NCBI GenBank assembly: GCA_029204225.1 | Contig: CM055105.1 | Location: 13,783,721-13,847,720, forward strand | Origin: Diphasiastrum complanatum | Taxonomy: Eukaryota > Streptophyta > Lycopodiopsida > Lycopodiales > Lycopodiaceae | Length of the DNA: 64,000 nt | Direction: 5' to 3' | Part shown: positions 22,301-32,703 of the stretch, one piece after another | Position numbering within the stretch: the first letter of the stretch is position 1 | How the letters are laid out: each line of letters opens with the position of its first letter | Notes under the pieces: model-generated | Databases searched by the model: none | What the model was told of the DNA's origin: nothing | What the model saw: only the letters and a program-made list of their open reading frames with translations | Position numbers and translations under genes: made by a program

Positions 22301-22427
22301 TAGATATTCGAGATGCGAGATGTGCAAGATCGGCCGTCATCCAAATCATCGGCCGCCACCTAGATTGGCCTCCATTGCCCGTCAACGACGAGCACTCTTT
22401 ACTAGTTATATATATATATATATATAT

Positions 22428-22660
22428 CATAGTACCCCGTGGTACCGCTGTATGGTACGTACCATAACAGTGGTACCGCCGGTACGGTACCGCCCTGGGA
22501 TCCGCAGTACCATGGCGGTACCATAATATAAAAAAAAAAAAAAAAAATTCCTGTGTTATTTTCGCAAAAAAAATTTTTTTTTTTTTTTTGGTACCGCCTA
22601 CCGATATGGTACCACGGTACCATATATGGTCCCGCGGTACCGGGATCCGCGGGACCTATG
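22428..22660. mobile_element. MITE-like family 1 derivative, copy 2 (233 bp)
   Basis: Starts CATAGTACCCCGTGGTACC and ends CGCGGGACCTATG. It shares the core TTCCTGTGTTATTTTCGC with copy 1 (12,639-12,889). (TA)n lies to the left and only ATATAT separates it from element F on the right. Confidence 0.85.
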
Positions 22661-23175
22661 ATATATCATAGTGCCTAGTGGTACCGCCATTATGGTACCG
22701 CCGGTACCATAATGGTGGTACCGCCAGTACAGTACCGCCCTCAGACCCGCGGTACCATTTTTAATATTTTTAAAAATATTTTTTATAATTAAAAAATGCT
22801 TTTTTAATAGTAAAATAGGCCTAAAAATGCAAAAAAAAAAAAAAGGGTTTAGGGTGCAGAAAAAAGGGGACAATACAGGGGGCAGGGGACAGGTACAACA
22901 TCACATGGGCACTGTGGGGGAGCAAACCATGGGGCCAATGGGAGAGCAGCACGTGGGGGAGCAACAAATGGGGGCAGGTACAACGGCACATGGAGGGATC
23001 ATCAGCAACTGCACATGGGCAAACAGGCTGTGGGGATCAATAGCCACTCACTATGCCATTGTGAGAGGCATTGTGAGAGGCATTTTCAGAGGCTATGAGA
23101 GAGCCAGTGAGAGGTTGTGAGAGGCTGTTTGAGCCTGTTTGAGAACCAGGGTGCTGTGAGAGAAAGTCGATCGAG

Positions 23176-23508
23176 ATGGCAGAGCGCATACCACCGAAGC
23201 CCGAGTGCAAAGCAAGGAGGAAGCTTGAAGATGTCCGAAGGCACAACGAAAGGCATCGGAAGCAAGAGGAAGACATTGCAGAGATGTCGTGACAGGCTCG
23301 GCAGAGACACCCGGAGTCGGAGCCCCCCGCCCCCGCTGTCGAGGTGGATTTGGATGAGCAGATTGGAGTGAACTTCACAGCACGACAGCTCATCATGGTC
23401 AGGGAAAGGGTGCGAATCCGTCGGGCTAACCAGGAGGCAGAGCGAGAAAGACAGAACAATGCACCTGACCAGGGCGAGGAGTCAGTGGAGGATTTGTATG
23501 AATGCTAA
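23176..23508 (+). pseudogene. Small charged gene, left copy in F (one stop)
   Basis: 111 codons from MAERIPPKPECKARRKLEDV to EESVEDLYEC. There is a single in-frame TGA at 23,290-23,292, where other copies have Leu-Arg-Gln (EMLRQ). The second block reads LDEQIGVNFTARQLIMVRER, slightly diverged from other family 1 copies. A region between the two blocks is shorter than in copy G. Confidence 0.8.
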
Positions 23509-23889
23509 GACTAGATAAGGTCCAGCCATATGTGGCGGACTGTTGTTATATAATTTTCGGCAGTAAATGAGGCGGCGTATAGTTAGGCAGTAGTATAAAG
23601 AACAAACCCAGACGTATATGGCGGGATATGTAATGTTATTTTGATAAATCTCTTGAATTAATATACAGTGTGTTTTTTGTGCAATGCGCGCCTAATGCTG
23701 TAAAATGAAATCTCTGTATTTTTTTAAATGCAATGTAATGTATGTGTTTATGAAATGCTATCAGGGGGGACAAAAGGAGCGATTGCTCTTTTGATGATCG
23801 TTTGGAGTGCATGTGCTATCACTTTGATGTGACATCAATGATCAGCTTGTAGGTGCATTTTAGTGAAGTGCATCTGCTATCAATCTCTG

Positions 23890-25092
23890 CAATTGAAGTT
23901 CCGCCACAAGCACCCCCATCTGCACCCATTCCGGTGGATCCCGTCCCATCGCGTCCGCCAGTTGCCACTGCGGTTCCACCACCACCCACTGTTGCTCGCA
24001 CTCCACCAGTCTACGACTTTCTCATGGACTCTCCGCCACCCAAGCAGGCCCAGGATGCTACTGGGCGGGCCTTCGAGGATGTGGAAGAGATCCCTTCTTC
24101 CTTCCCTTCCCATCTGGATGACCTCCTCAGCCAGCAGTTTTCGTACCCCATGCCAGATGTTGCCCCTCCACCAGTGCACCCCACCTATGCTGTTGCACCC
24201 ATCCTTGCCAGTGCATCCCACTCTCCCCATTCCACGTCTACAGCCGATGCATCCACCAGTGCCCAGCCTGTCGCGTCATCGTCCATTCCCGTCACGGTTG
24301 GTGCACCGTGCTGGAGGTCCACCACCCGTCGCCCACCAGGGAGAGCCCTTGTGCAGCAGACCATTCGCGGCGCACATCAGCCGCACATGGACAGAGAGGC
24401 CACACAGGCCGTGGCCAGTTTGATTTACGAGCTGAACCTACCTTTTGCCATCACCGATTCTGAGCCCTTCAGAAGGGCATTCCGCCTTGCACAGTCTGTC
24501 AGCCCTAGCTGGAGAGTCCCTGGTTGGCCACATATGGATGCAGCATCATGTCCAATGGCTGGACTGATGTCAGGAGGAGGCCAATCCTCAACATCTTGGT
24601 CTCCAGCTGCATGGGTACACAGTTTTTGAGAGTCGTGGATTGCAATAGAGGGGGGAGAGTTGCACAGGGAGTTCCCTCTTTTGCTTCCCTATCCCAGCCG
24701 GCCTCAGCTTGGGCCCAGCCTAGCCAGCCAGGTGATTTGCATGGGGTGATGAGGCATTGACAGCTCCTCTTGTCCGCAAGAGACCAGGAAGGCCCAAGGG
24801 TGCACCGAACAAGAAAGGCAAGGCACAGAAACTGCCAGGGAAGAGAGGACGACCACGCAGGGCTCCAGGTACAGCTAGAGGTGCAGCATTACAGCCAGCT
24901 GGAGCAGGTGTTGTTGGTTTGGCTTGCTTGGGGGCTGATGCGGAGGCAGATTGGGATGATGCTAGTGACGAGTCCTCCTCGGATACACAGCCCATGCCAG
25001 TTCCAGAAAGGCACAAATATCGGCTACGAGAGTCAGCTCGGGGCCCTGAGTTGTCTCCGGAGCATTTATCTGAGTCAAAGCCAGAGCATTGA
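23890..25092 (+). pseudogene. Transposase remnant inside element F
   Basis: Starts in the Pro-rich linker (PPQAPPSAPIPVDPVPSRPP), continues through YELNLPFAITDSEPFRRAFR and SSCMGTQFLRVVDC, then jumps at about 24,660 into the exon 4 tail (AQGVPSFASLSQPASAW). It ends with the AT-hooks (RKRPGRPKGAPNKKG, PGKRGRPRR) and SESKPEH at 25,090. The BED domain, the second half of the core, and exons 2 and 3 are absent. Confidence 0.8.
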
Positions 25093-25609
25093 TTGTGGCT
25101 CTGTTATTTTAGTTTCAGTAGTTTGTCTCTAGCAGACGGTCTACCATTGTACTCAGATCATTTCTCACATTATATACAGTGTTTGGCGTACTTTATTTGC
25201 TACACATTGTGCGTATGTCGCTCTGTACATGTGATGCTGTATTTTCAGTTTTGTGTCAAATTCTATGTGCGTGTGAATCTTATTTTCAACTAATTTCGAT
25301 TGAAGTGAATGATAGCTTCACATAAATGCACCTACATCATGAGCACACCCCTACACCCCAAACGGCATTTCATAAACACATGTATTACATTTGCATTTAA
25401 AAAAATTACAGAGATTGCATTTCACATGACTAGGCTCGCGTTGCACAGAAAACAACTATATATTGATTCAGAAGTTGTATCAAGATAACATTACATATCC
25501 CGTCCGTTTTTTAAGCAGCCATCTAGTTATTTGTCGCACCCTAAACTGCCGAGAACTACATAGGAACAGTCCGCCACATACGGCTGGACCTTATCTACTC
25601 TAAACATTC

Positions 25610-25954
25610 CTACTGATCCTCCACCGACTCCTCACCCTCGTCAGGTGCATTGTTCTGTCGCTCTCGCTCTACCTCTAGGTTAGCCCGACATCTGGCCGCC
25701 CTTTCCCTGAGCATGATGAGCTGCCGTCGTGTGAAATTCATTCCAATCTGCTCATCCAAATCCAGCTTGACAGCGGGGGCAGGGGCCACAGCGGGGGTGG
25801 GGATCTCCAGCCCTGGGTGTCTCTGCCGAGTCTGTCGCAGCATCTCTGCAATGTCTGCCTCTTGCTTCCAATGTCTTTCGTAGTGCCTTCGGATATCTTT
25901 CTCGAGCTTCCTCCTGGCTTCGCCCTCGGGCTTCGGTGGTATGTGCTCTGCCAT
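25610..25954 (-). CDS. Small charged gene, right copy in F (intact, 114 aa)
   Basis: Intact from ATG at 25,954 (MAEHIPPKPEGEARRKLEKD) to the stop at 25,610 after EESVEDQ. The helix-like charged block RRHYERHWKQEADIAEMLRQ, a short Pro-rich spacer, the second block LDEQIGMNFTRRQLIMLRER and an acidic tail are all present. The frame is also open upstream without an ATG. No known domain is recognised. It points toward the transposase 3' end, as in all other copies. Confidence 0.8.
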   Translation of the reverse strand: MAEHIPPKPEGEARRKLEKDIRRHYERHWKQEADIAEMLRQTRQRHPGLEIPTPAVAPAPAVKLDLDEQIGMNFTRRQLIMLRERAARCRANLEVERERQNNAPDEGEESVEDQ

Positions 25955-26489
25955 CTCGATCGACCTTCTCCTCACAGCACCCTGGTCCTCGAACACCCTC
26001 TTACAGCACCCTGGCTCTCAAACAGCCTCTCACAGCCTATCATTGGCTCTCGCTTGCTCTCACTGGCTATCACTGGCTCTCTCATAGCCTCTGAAAATGC
26101 CTCTCACAATGGCATTGTGAGTGCTTATTTATCCCCACAGCCTGATGGGCCATGTGGATCCCCATCATCCCTCTATGTGCCTCTGTACCTGCCCCCATGT
26201 GATGCTCCCCCCCTGTGTTGCTCTCCCATTGGCCCCATGGTTTGCTCACACACAGTGCCCATGTGCTGTTGCACCATGTATTGTACCCTCTTCTTTTACA
26301 CCCAGAACCCTTTTTTTTCCATTTTTTTAACCTATTGTGGTAGGTAAAAGGCAATAATTCAATATTAAAAAATAAATATATATTAAAAATGGTACCGCCC
26401 TGGTACCGCGGATCCCAGGGCGGTACCGTACCGGCGGTACCACTGATATGGTACCGGCGGTACCATACCAACGGTACCACGGGGTACTA

Positions 26490-26491
<2 letters not shown>

Positions 26492-26529
<38 letters not shown>
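26492..26529. repeat. (TA)n tract between F and G
   Basis: A 38-bp perfect AT microsatellite placed exactly between CTATG of F and CATAG of G. Confidence 0.95.
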
Positions 26530-26531
<2 letters not shown>

Positions 26532-26853
26532 TAGGTCCCGCGGGACCATGTTGGTACCGCGGTACCATAATATAATATATTATTTATTATTTAATTTTCT
26601 TTTTAATTTTTTTTAACCTAAACTACCCGCCCCCCTCGCATTTCATCAGAAATTTTTTTGCGCCCTCCTCCGCCCTGCCATCGCTACTGTTTCCGCCTAC
26701 TTGCCTTCGATTCCTTGCGTCGCCCTTCGCCCACGCATTGCCCTGCCTTGCATCTGACTTGCTTCGCCCTGCCTTCGCCCATTTTCAGCGTCTCTCACAC
26801 AGTGTACCCTGCTGTTTTTTTTCCAGCGTTTTGTCCCTAGTTTTCACCAAGCA

Positions 26854-28717
26854 ATGGTGCAATCTGACCTTTCCGGTCTGTGGGACGAGGTAGACATTGT
26901 CAGGCGGGTTGCCGACAAGGCCAACAAGACCGGTCAGAAGATCGTGCGCTGCCGATACTGTCTCGTCGAGTTTGCTGCATCCCTCACTCGCCTTAAAGGC
27001 CATCTGCTCGGTGCACGCGCCAAAAATGGTGCCACCTTGAATGTTGCCCCTTGTGGCAGCATGACCGTCCCCGACAGGCAGCGACTACTAGACACCTACG
27101 GGCCGCGGCTCGTGGCAGGGGAGAACACCATTTCGGAGGGCATTCTCCGATTTTGCACCGCTCCTTATGTGGCTGACCCAGAGTTGCTGCCTGCTTGGCT
27201 GGCACGCACGAGGAGAGGGAGTGCATCCTCCTCCGGTCCCTTTGCCCCTCATCCCCCTCAGATAGTTCTGCCTCACGCACCCCCATTTGCTCAGATTCCG
27301 GTGGATCCCGTCCCATCGCGTCCGCCAGTTGCCACTGCGGTTCCACCACCACCCACTGTTGCTCGCACTCCCCCAATCTACGACTTTCTCATGGACTCTC
27401 CGCCACCCGAGCAGGCCCAGGATGCTACTGGTGGGGCCTTCGAGGATGTGGAAGAGATCCCTTCTTCCTTCCGTTCCCATCCGGATGACCTCCTCAGCCA
27501 GCAGTTTTCGTACCCCATGCCAGATGTTGCCCCTCCACCAGTGCACCCCACCTATGCTGTTGCACCCATCCCTGCCAGTGCATCCCACTCTCCCCATTCC
27601 ACGTCTACAGCCGATGCATCCACCAGTGCCCAACATGTCGCGTCATCGTCCATTCCCGTCACGGTTGGTGCACCGTGCTGGAGGTCCACCACCCGTCGCC
27701 CACCAGGGAGAGCCCTTGTGCAGCAGACCATTCGCGACGCGCATCAGCCGCACATGGACAGAGAGGCCACACAGGCCTTGGCTAGTCTGATTTACGAGCT
27801 GAACCTGCCCTTTGCCATCACCGACTCTGAGCCCTTCAGAAGGGCCTTCCGCCTTGCACAGTCTGTCAGCCCTAGCTGGAGAGTCCCTAGTTCAGAGGTT
27901 GTCCGCACACACATGCTGAGGGATAGGATTGAGTCCTTGTCTAGAGAGATGGAGCCTCTTTGTCGGCACTGGGCCACTTACGGTTGCAGCATCATGTCCG
28001 ATGGCTGGACTGATGTCAGGAGGAGGCCGATCCTCAACATACTGGTCTCCAGCTGCATGGGCACACAGTTTTTGAGGGCAGTGGATTGTAGCAGGGGGGG
28101 GAGAGTCATATCTGCAGAGTTCATGTTTGATGTTATCAGGTCTTCCATCCTAGCAATAGGCCCACAGCATGTCGTCACGGTGGACAATGCCACGAATTGC
28201 ATTCAGATGGGTGTACTGCTAGAGGCCGAGTTCCCTTATATTGTTCATACCCCCTATGCAGCCCACGGCACAGACCTTCTGATGGGGGACATTGGAGCAC
28301 TTCCCTGGGTTAGAGCCATCGTCTGGGAGGCCCTCTTCCTGGTGACTTTTGTCACCAGAAGGAGGCGTGTTCTTGCCATGTTCCGGGTGTTCAGCCATCT
28401 GGACCTCCGTAAGCCAGCCCCCACACGCTTTGCATTCGACTTGGTGGTCATCGACCGTTTGATCAGGTGCAGGGCCCAGCTTCTACAGATGGTTGCCAGT
28501 GATCTTTGGGGTGCAAGTACGTTTCTGGGGAGCACTTTTCTTCCACGGTGAGGGGAGACCAGTTCTGGAGGGATGCACAGACATTGTCAGGACTGCTTCG
28601 ACCACTCTACATTGTGCTCCGCATGGCTGACAGCGAGGGGTCGACACTTGGACTGGTGTATGAGCTCATGGACCGGATTGGACAGTTCCTGCAGTTGCCC
28701 ATCTTGCAGCCAGAGAG
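26854..28717 (+). pseudogene. Element G transposase exon 1: BED finger, linker, DUF659 core
   Basis: ATG at 26,854. A BED-type zinc finger (CRYC, LTRLKGHLLGAR, APC) lies at about residues 32-67. A Pro/Ser/Ala-rich linker occupies about 100-290. The DUF659 core follows, with SIMSDGWTDVRRRPILNILV (first catalytic Asp), VVTVDNATNC (second Asp region) and HTPYAAHGTDLL. Compared with copy B, two codons are missing just before DNATNC. About 13 bp is missing near 28,525, which shifts the frame and gives a stop at 28,549. The original frame resumes as SSTVRGDQFWRDAQTLSGLL to the donor AG|GTAAGC at 28,717. hAT transposases cut and paste DNA in the nucleus; this copy cannot make a full protein. Confidence 0.88.
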
Positions 28718-28831
28718 GTAAGCGGTACAGTGTTGTAATTGACCTTTATCTTTTTAGTACTTGCTAGTTTGTTTTTCTGTCAATGTTAAGTTTTTTCGTA
28801 ATGCCCTAAACCACATGCCCCTCACCTGCAG

Positions 28832-29168
28832 GATGACAGAGCTGAAGTTCATATGGGAGACACGGTGGAACTACTTCCACAGGAGTATCCACAGCGTTGC
28901 ACACATGCTGCATCCCCTCTTCATCTCTCCGACACAGATCGCAGACAGGGAGCTCGAGGCCGATTGGCTTCAGTACATTCACAGGATGGGTCCACACATA
29001 GGTTTGGATCCTATCAGGCTCATGGAGGAGCTCGCTGCATTTCGTTTCGGCATGGGCACATTCGGCCACCCGGCTGCTCAGGATCCAGAGAGGAGGCAGC
29101 TACCCATTACCATGTTCGGTAGCACATACCCATCTATACAGCGTCTTGCACTGCGTGTCCTTTCTCAG
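28832..29168 (+). pseudogene. Element G transposase exon 2
   Basis: Acceptor CACCTGCAG, then MTELKFIWETRWNYFHRSIH through PIRLMEELAAFRF to YPSIQRLALRVLSQ and donor GTATGC. Nine bases encoding Trp-Trp-Thr, present in copy H (ITWWTMFG), are deleted here, leaving ITMFGS. That WW motif is characteristic of hAT C-terminal regions. The junction phase with exon 1 (AG|G) and exon 3 (CAG|GAC) is correct. Confidence 0.85.
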
Positions 29169-29260
29169 GTATGCATCTCATTTTATCCTCCATTGTTGTG
29201 TTTCGGTGAAGTTCCACCTCTGCCACAATGTGCTGAAGTATTTCAATGCACGCACCACAG

Positions 29261-29422
29261 GACTGTGGTGCCTCCATGTGTGAGCGTAATTGGAGCACAT
29301 GGGCACTCATTCACACGAGGAGAAGAAACCGGTTGTCAGTGAGTCAGTTGGAGCGGTTGGTGTTCTGTAGCTCCAACGCACGTCTCGCCAGGAGACTTCC
29401 GACCATTACGAGCGCATTGCAG
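29261..29422 (+). pseudogene. Element G transposase exon 3 (hAT dimerisation)
   Basis: 54 codons with acceptor ACCACAG and donor CAG|GTGATA. Begins DCGASMCERNWSTWALIHTR, then RRNRLSVSQLERLVF. The Glu of CERNW is the likely third catalytic residue of the hAT Asp-Asp-Glu triad. The exon itself is intact. Confidence 0.87.
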
Positions 29423-29508
29423 GTGATAAGCTAATCTTTCATAGCATGTTGGTTGACTCCTAGTACGTTGGTTTCATTTCTTGATAGAGTTGTCTCCCTG
29501 ACATGCAA

Positions 29509-31063
29509 ACGAAGATATCTGATTTGGAGCGCCAGGTTGACTTGCCTACGGACAGCACCCATCCCATGCCTACAGATGACTTGGGCACACAGTTGATGGC
29601 AGAGAGAGAGAGAGAGGGAGCTTGCCGAGATGAGAGAGAGAGCTTGGGCTTGAGCACAGAGAGCCCCCATTGTATAAGGCAGATGTGTCAGAGGATGAGC
29701 ATGATGAGGATGAGCCCATTCGGGTTGTGTTTGCCAGATGAGAGAGGGATGAGGCAGATGATACAGGTGCAGGGCACACGCCACGGGCAGGGGTCACAGG
29801 TGCATCACGTGGCAGAGGTGGGACACATGGCACAGGTTATACCGGCAGACAGGCAGGGCACACAGGGAGGGGCAGTGGCATACCTACCTATGTCGACATG
29901 ATGGAGGAGGCTCTTGATAGAGGGCAGAGTGGTTTAGATGCCGGTCCCGCAGATATTTGGATGCGTGCAGCACAGAGTCATGGCCATTACTACGACAGCA
30001 CACCAGAGGAGGCACCTGATGACTTTCATTGCACAGATTGGGAGGCCATGCAGGGTCTACAGGGTGCACATGATGAGGCACGGGATGAGGCTGGGGTTGA
30101 TTCAGGGGTTGGTGCACAGGATGATTCAGAGGTTGGCGCACAGATGATTTAGAGGCTGGTGCACAGGATGAGTCCCAGAGCCCAAAGCATTTGTATTCAG
30201 ATGCCCAGCTGGACGACTTGGTTGCCACATTGGATTCAGAGGCCCAGCAGATGCCGAGTGTCAAGGCGCCCCCATCATCTCTTGCCAGCATGCCATACAC
30301 AGAGTCCCAGCCAGAGCAGTCGCATGAGGTGCCTACAGTTTCTCCAGCTCCTCAGAGGGTGTATGTGCGTCGCACAGCTCCTCCAGTGCCACCGATGCCA
30401 TTTAGGCCTGCAACCCCTCCATCGCCGTCCACTTCTGCAGCACAAGGTCTCCATGGCAGGCCACCATCTGTGCCCAGGTTTTCTCTTGCAGCGCCCACAT
30501 CCACAGTGGCTCCTCCAGTGGCAGCACCCACGTCACATCCTCCTCCTTTGGCAGCACCCAGGATGTACCAGTACCGGCCACCACAGCGCCCCTTTCAGTA
30601 CATATCGCCACTGTACTCGCCTCCTGCACAGCCAGTTCCTCCACCTGCAGCAGCCCCACGGGCACACACTCCACGAGCTCATCCTCCTCGCTCAGGTGCA
30701 GAGGGAGTTCCCTCTTTTGCTTCCCTATTCCAGCCGGCCTCAGCTTGGGCCCAGCCTAGCCAACCAGGTGATTTGCATGGGGGTGACGAGGCATTGACAG
30801 CTCCTCTTGTCCGCAAGAGACCAGGAATGCCCAAGGGAGCACCGAACAAGAAAGGCAAGGCACAGACAGGTGTTGTTGGTTTGGCATGCTTGGGGGCTGA
30901 TGCGGAGGCTAATTGGGAGGATGAGGATGAGGATGACGAGTCTTCCCCCTCGGATACACAGCCCATGCTAGTTCCAAACAGGCAGAGATATCGGCTGCGA
31001 GAGTCAGCTCGGGGCCCTGAGTTGTCTCCAGAGCATTCGTCTGAGTCAGAGCCAGAGCATTGA
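29509..31063 (+). pseudogene. Element G transposase exon 4: acidic/Pro-rich tail
   Basis: Starts TKISDLERQVDLPTD and ends SESEPEH at 31,063. The splice acceptor present in copy D (CCTTGCAG) is deleted along with adjacent intron sequence (ACATGCAAACGAAG). Frameshifts occur near 29,640 and 30,140. The first AT-hook is altered (RPGMPKG instead of RPGRPKG). The second AT-hook is removed by a deletion that joins KGKAQ to TGVVGL. The Pro-rich middle (RTAPPVPPMPFRPATPPSPS) and acidic end are otherwise conserved. Confidence 0.83.
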
Positions 31064-31590
31064 TTGTGGCTCTGTTGTTTTAGTTTCAGTAATTTGTCTC
31101 TAGCAGACGGTCTACCATTGTACTCAGATGATTTTTCACATTATATACAGTGTTTGGCCTACATTATTTGTTGCACATTGTGCGTATGTCGCTCTGTACA
31201 TGTGATGCTTTATTTTCAATTTTATGTCGAATTCTATGTGCGTGTGTGAATCCTATTTTCATTTAATTTCATTTGAAGTGAATGCTAGCTTCACATATAT
31301 ACACCTACATCATGAGCACAGGAATCACCCCTACACCCCAAACGACATTTCATAAACACATGTAATACATCTGCATTTAAAAAAATTACAGAGATTGAAT
31401 CTTACATGACCAGGCTCGCGTTGCACATAGAACAACTATGTATATATTCAACCGTTGTATCAAGGTAACATCACATATACTGTCATTTTTTTAAGCAGCC
31501 ATCTAGTTATTTGCTGCACCATAAACTGCCGAAAACTACATAGCAACCGTCCGCCACATACGGCTGGACCTTATCTATTCTAAACATCCC

Positions 31591-31971
31591 TCACTGATCC
31601 TCCACCGACTCCTCGCCCTCGTCTGGTGCATTGTTTTGTCGCTCTTGCTCTGCCTCCCGGTTAGCCCGAGCTGCCTCTTGGTTAGCCCGACGTCTGGCCG
31701 CCCTTTCCTTGACCATGATGAGCTGCCGTCGTGTGAAATTCATTCCAATCTGCTCATCTAGATCCCGCTCGACAGCGGGGACGGGTGGCTCCAGTTCCGG
31801 CTCCACAACGGGGGCGGGTGGCTCCGGTTTCGGATTTCTCTGTTGAGTCTGTCGCAGCATCTCTCGGATATCTGCCTCTTGCTTCTGATGTCTCTCGTTG
31901 TGCCTTCGGATATCTTCCTCAAGCTTCCTCCTGGCTTCGCCCTCGGCCTTCGATGGTATGCGCTCTGCCAT
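31591..31971 (-). CDS. Small charged gene, copy G (intact, 126 aa)
   Basis: ATG at 31,971 (MAERIPSKAEGEARRKLEED), stop after EESVEDQ at 31,591. Layout: residues 1-45 are a charged probable helix (RRHNERHQKQEADIREMLRQ); 46-70 are a Pro/Glu-rich spacer with a repeated PEPPAP motif; 71-105 are the most conserved block (LDEQIGMNFTRRQLIMVKER, then Arg/Ala-rich); 106-126 are an acidic tail. The start is chosen because every family 1 copy keeps this Met (Thr follows it in B) and the upstream frame has a TAG here. It is convergent with the transposase and about 530 bp from its stop. The function is unknown. A DNA-binding or transposase-partner role is inferred only from its conserved place in the element. 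Confidence 0.8.
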   Translation of the reverse strand: MAERIPSKAEGEARRKLEEDIRRHNERHQKQEADIREMLRQTQQRNPKPEPPAPVVEPELEPPVPAVERDLDEQIGMNFTRRQLIMVKERAARRRANQEAARANREAEQERQNNAPDEGEESVEDQ

Positions 31972-32641
31972 CTCGATCGACCTTCTTCTCACAGCACCCT
32001 AGTCCTTGAACACCCTCTCACAACACCCTGTCTCTCAAACAGCCTGTCTCTCACAGCCTGTTCTCACGGCCTGTCACCGGCTCTCGCTTGCTCTCTCACT
32101 ATCTATCACTAGCTCTCTCACAGCCTCTGAAAATGCCAACCACAATGGCATTGTGAGTGCCTATTTAACCCCACAGCCTGATCGGCCATGTGGATCCCCA
32201 TCATCCATCCATGTGCCTCTGTACCTGCCCCCATGTGATGCTCCCCCCCTATGTTGGTCTCCCATTGGGCCCATGGTCTGCTCACCCACAATGCCCATGT
32301 GCCTCGGTACTTGCCCCCGTGTGATGCTACCCCCCTATGTTGGTCTCCCATTGGCCCCTCGGTCTGCTCACCCGCAGTGCCCATGTGCCACTGCAACAAT
32401 CCCCTGCATCATGTACTGTACCCTCTTTTTTTACACCCAGAACCCCCTTTTTTTACTTTTTTTTTGTCCTTTTTTGGTAGTTAATATGCAAAAAAAAATT
32501 ATTAAAAATATATTCAAAAATAAAAAAAAATATTAAAAATGGTACCGCCCTGGTACCGCGGGTCTAAGGGCGGTACCGTACCGGTAGTACCACTGATATG
32601 GTACCGGCGGTACCATACCAGCGGTACCAAAGGGTACTATG

Positions 32642-32701
<60 letters not shown>
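32642..32701. repeat. (TA)n tract between G and H
   Basis: About 60 bp of TA dinucleotides between CTATG of G and CATA of H. Confidence 0.95.

Positions 32702-32703
<2 letters not shown>

Larger units (their letters stand above)
22667..26491. mobile_element. Element F: family 1 composite with two 3' ends in inverted order
   Basis: Both termini are of the small-gene (3') type: CATAGTGCCTAGTGGTACC at the left and GGTACCACGGGGTACTATG at the right. Each is followed inward by the conserved ACATGGGCACTGTGGG region and a small gene. Between the inverted arms (about 22,667-23,890 and 25,290-26,491) lies a plus-strand transposase remnant without a 5' end. It probably arose by inverted fusion of two copies. 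(TA)n or ATATAT lies on both sides. Confidence 0.8.
26530..32641 (+). mobile_element. Element G: most complete family 1 hAT-like transposon (6.1 kb)
   Basis: Runs from CATAGGTCCCGCGGGACC to GGTACCAAAGGGTACTATG, with (TA)n on both sides. It contains a four-exon transposase (26,854-31,063, plus strand) and the small gene (31,591-31,971, minus strand). The 5' end has GTCCCGCGGGAC and GGTACCGCGGTACC palindromes; the 3' end has a series of GGTACC palindromes over about 110 bp. Both genes are present, but the transposase has several disabling lesions, so G is a guide to the family rather than a working element. Confidence 0.9.
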
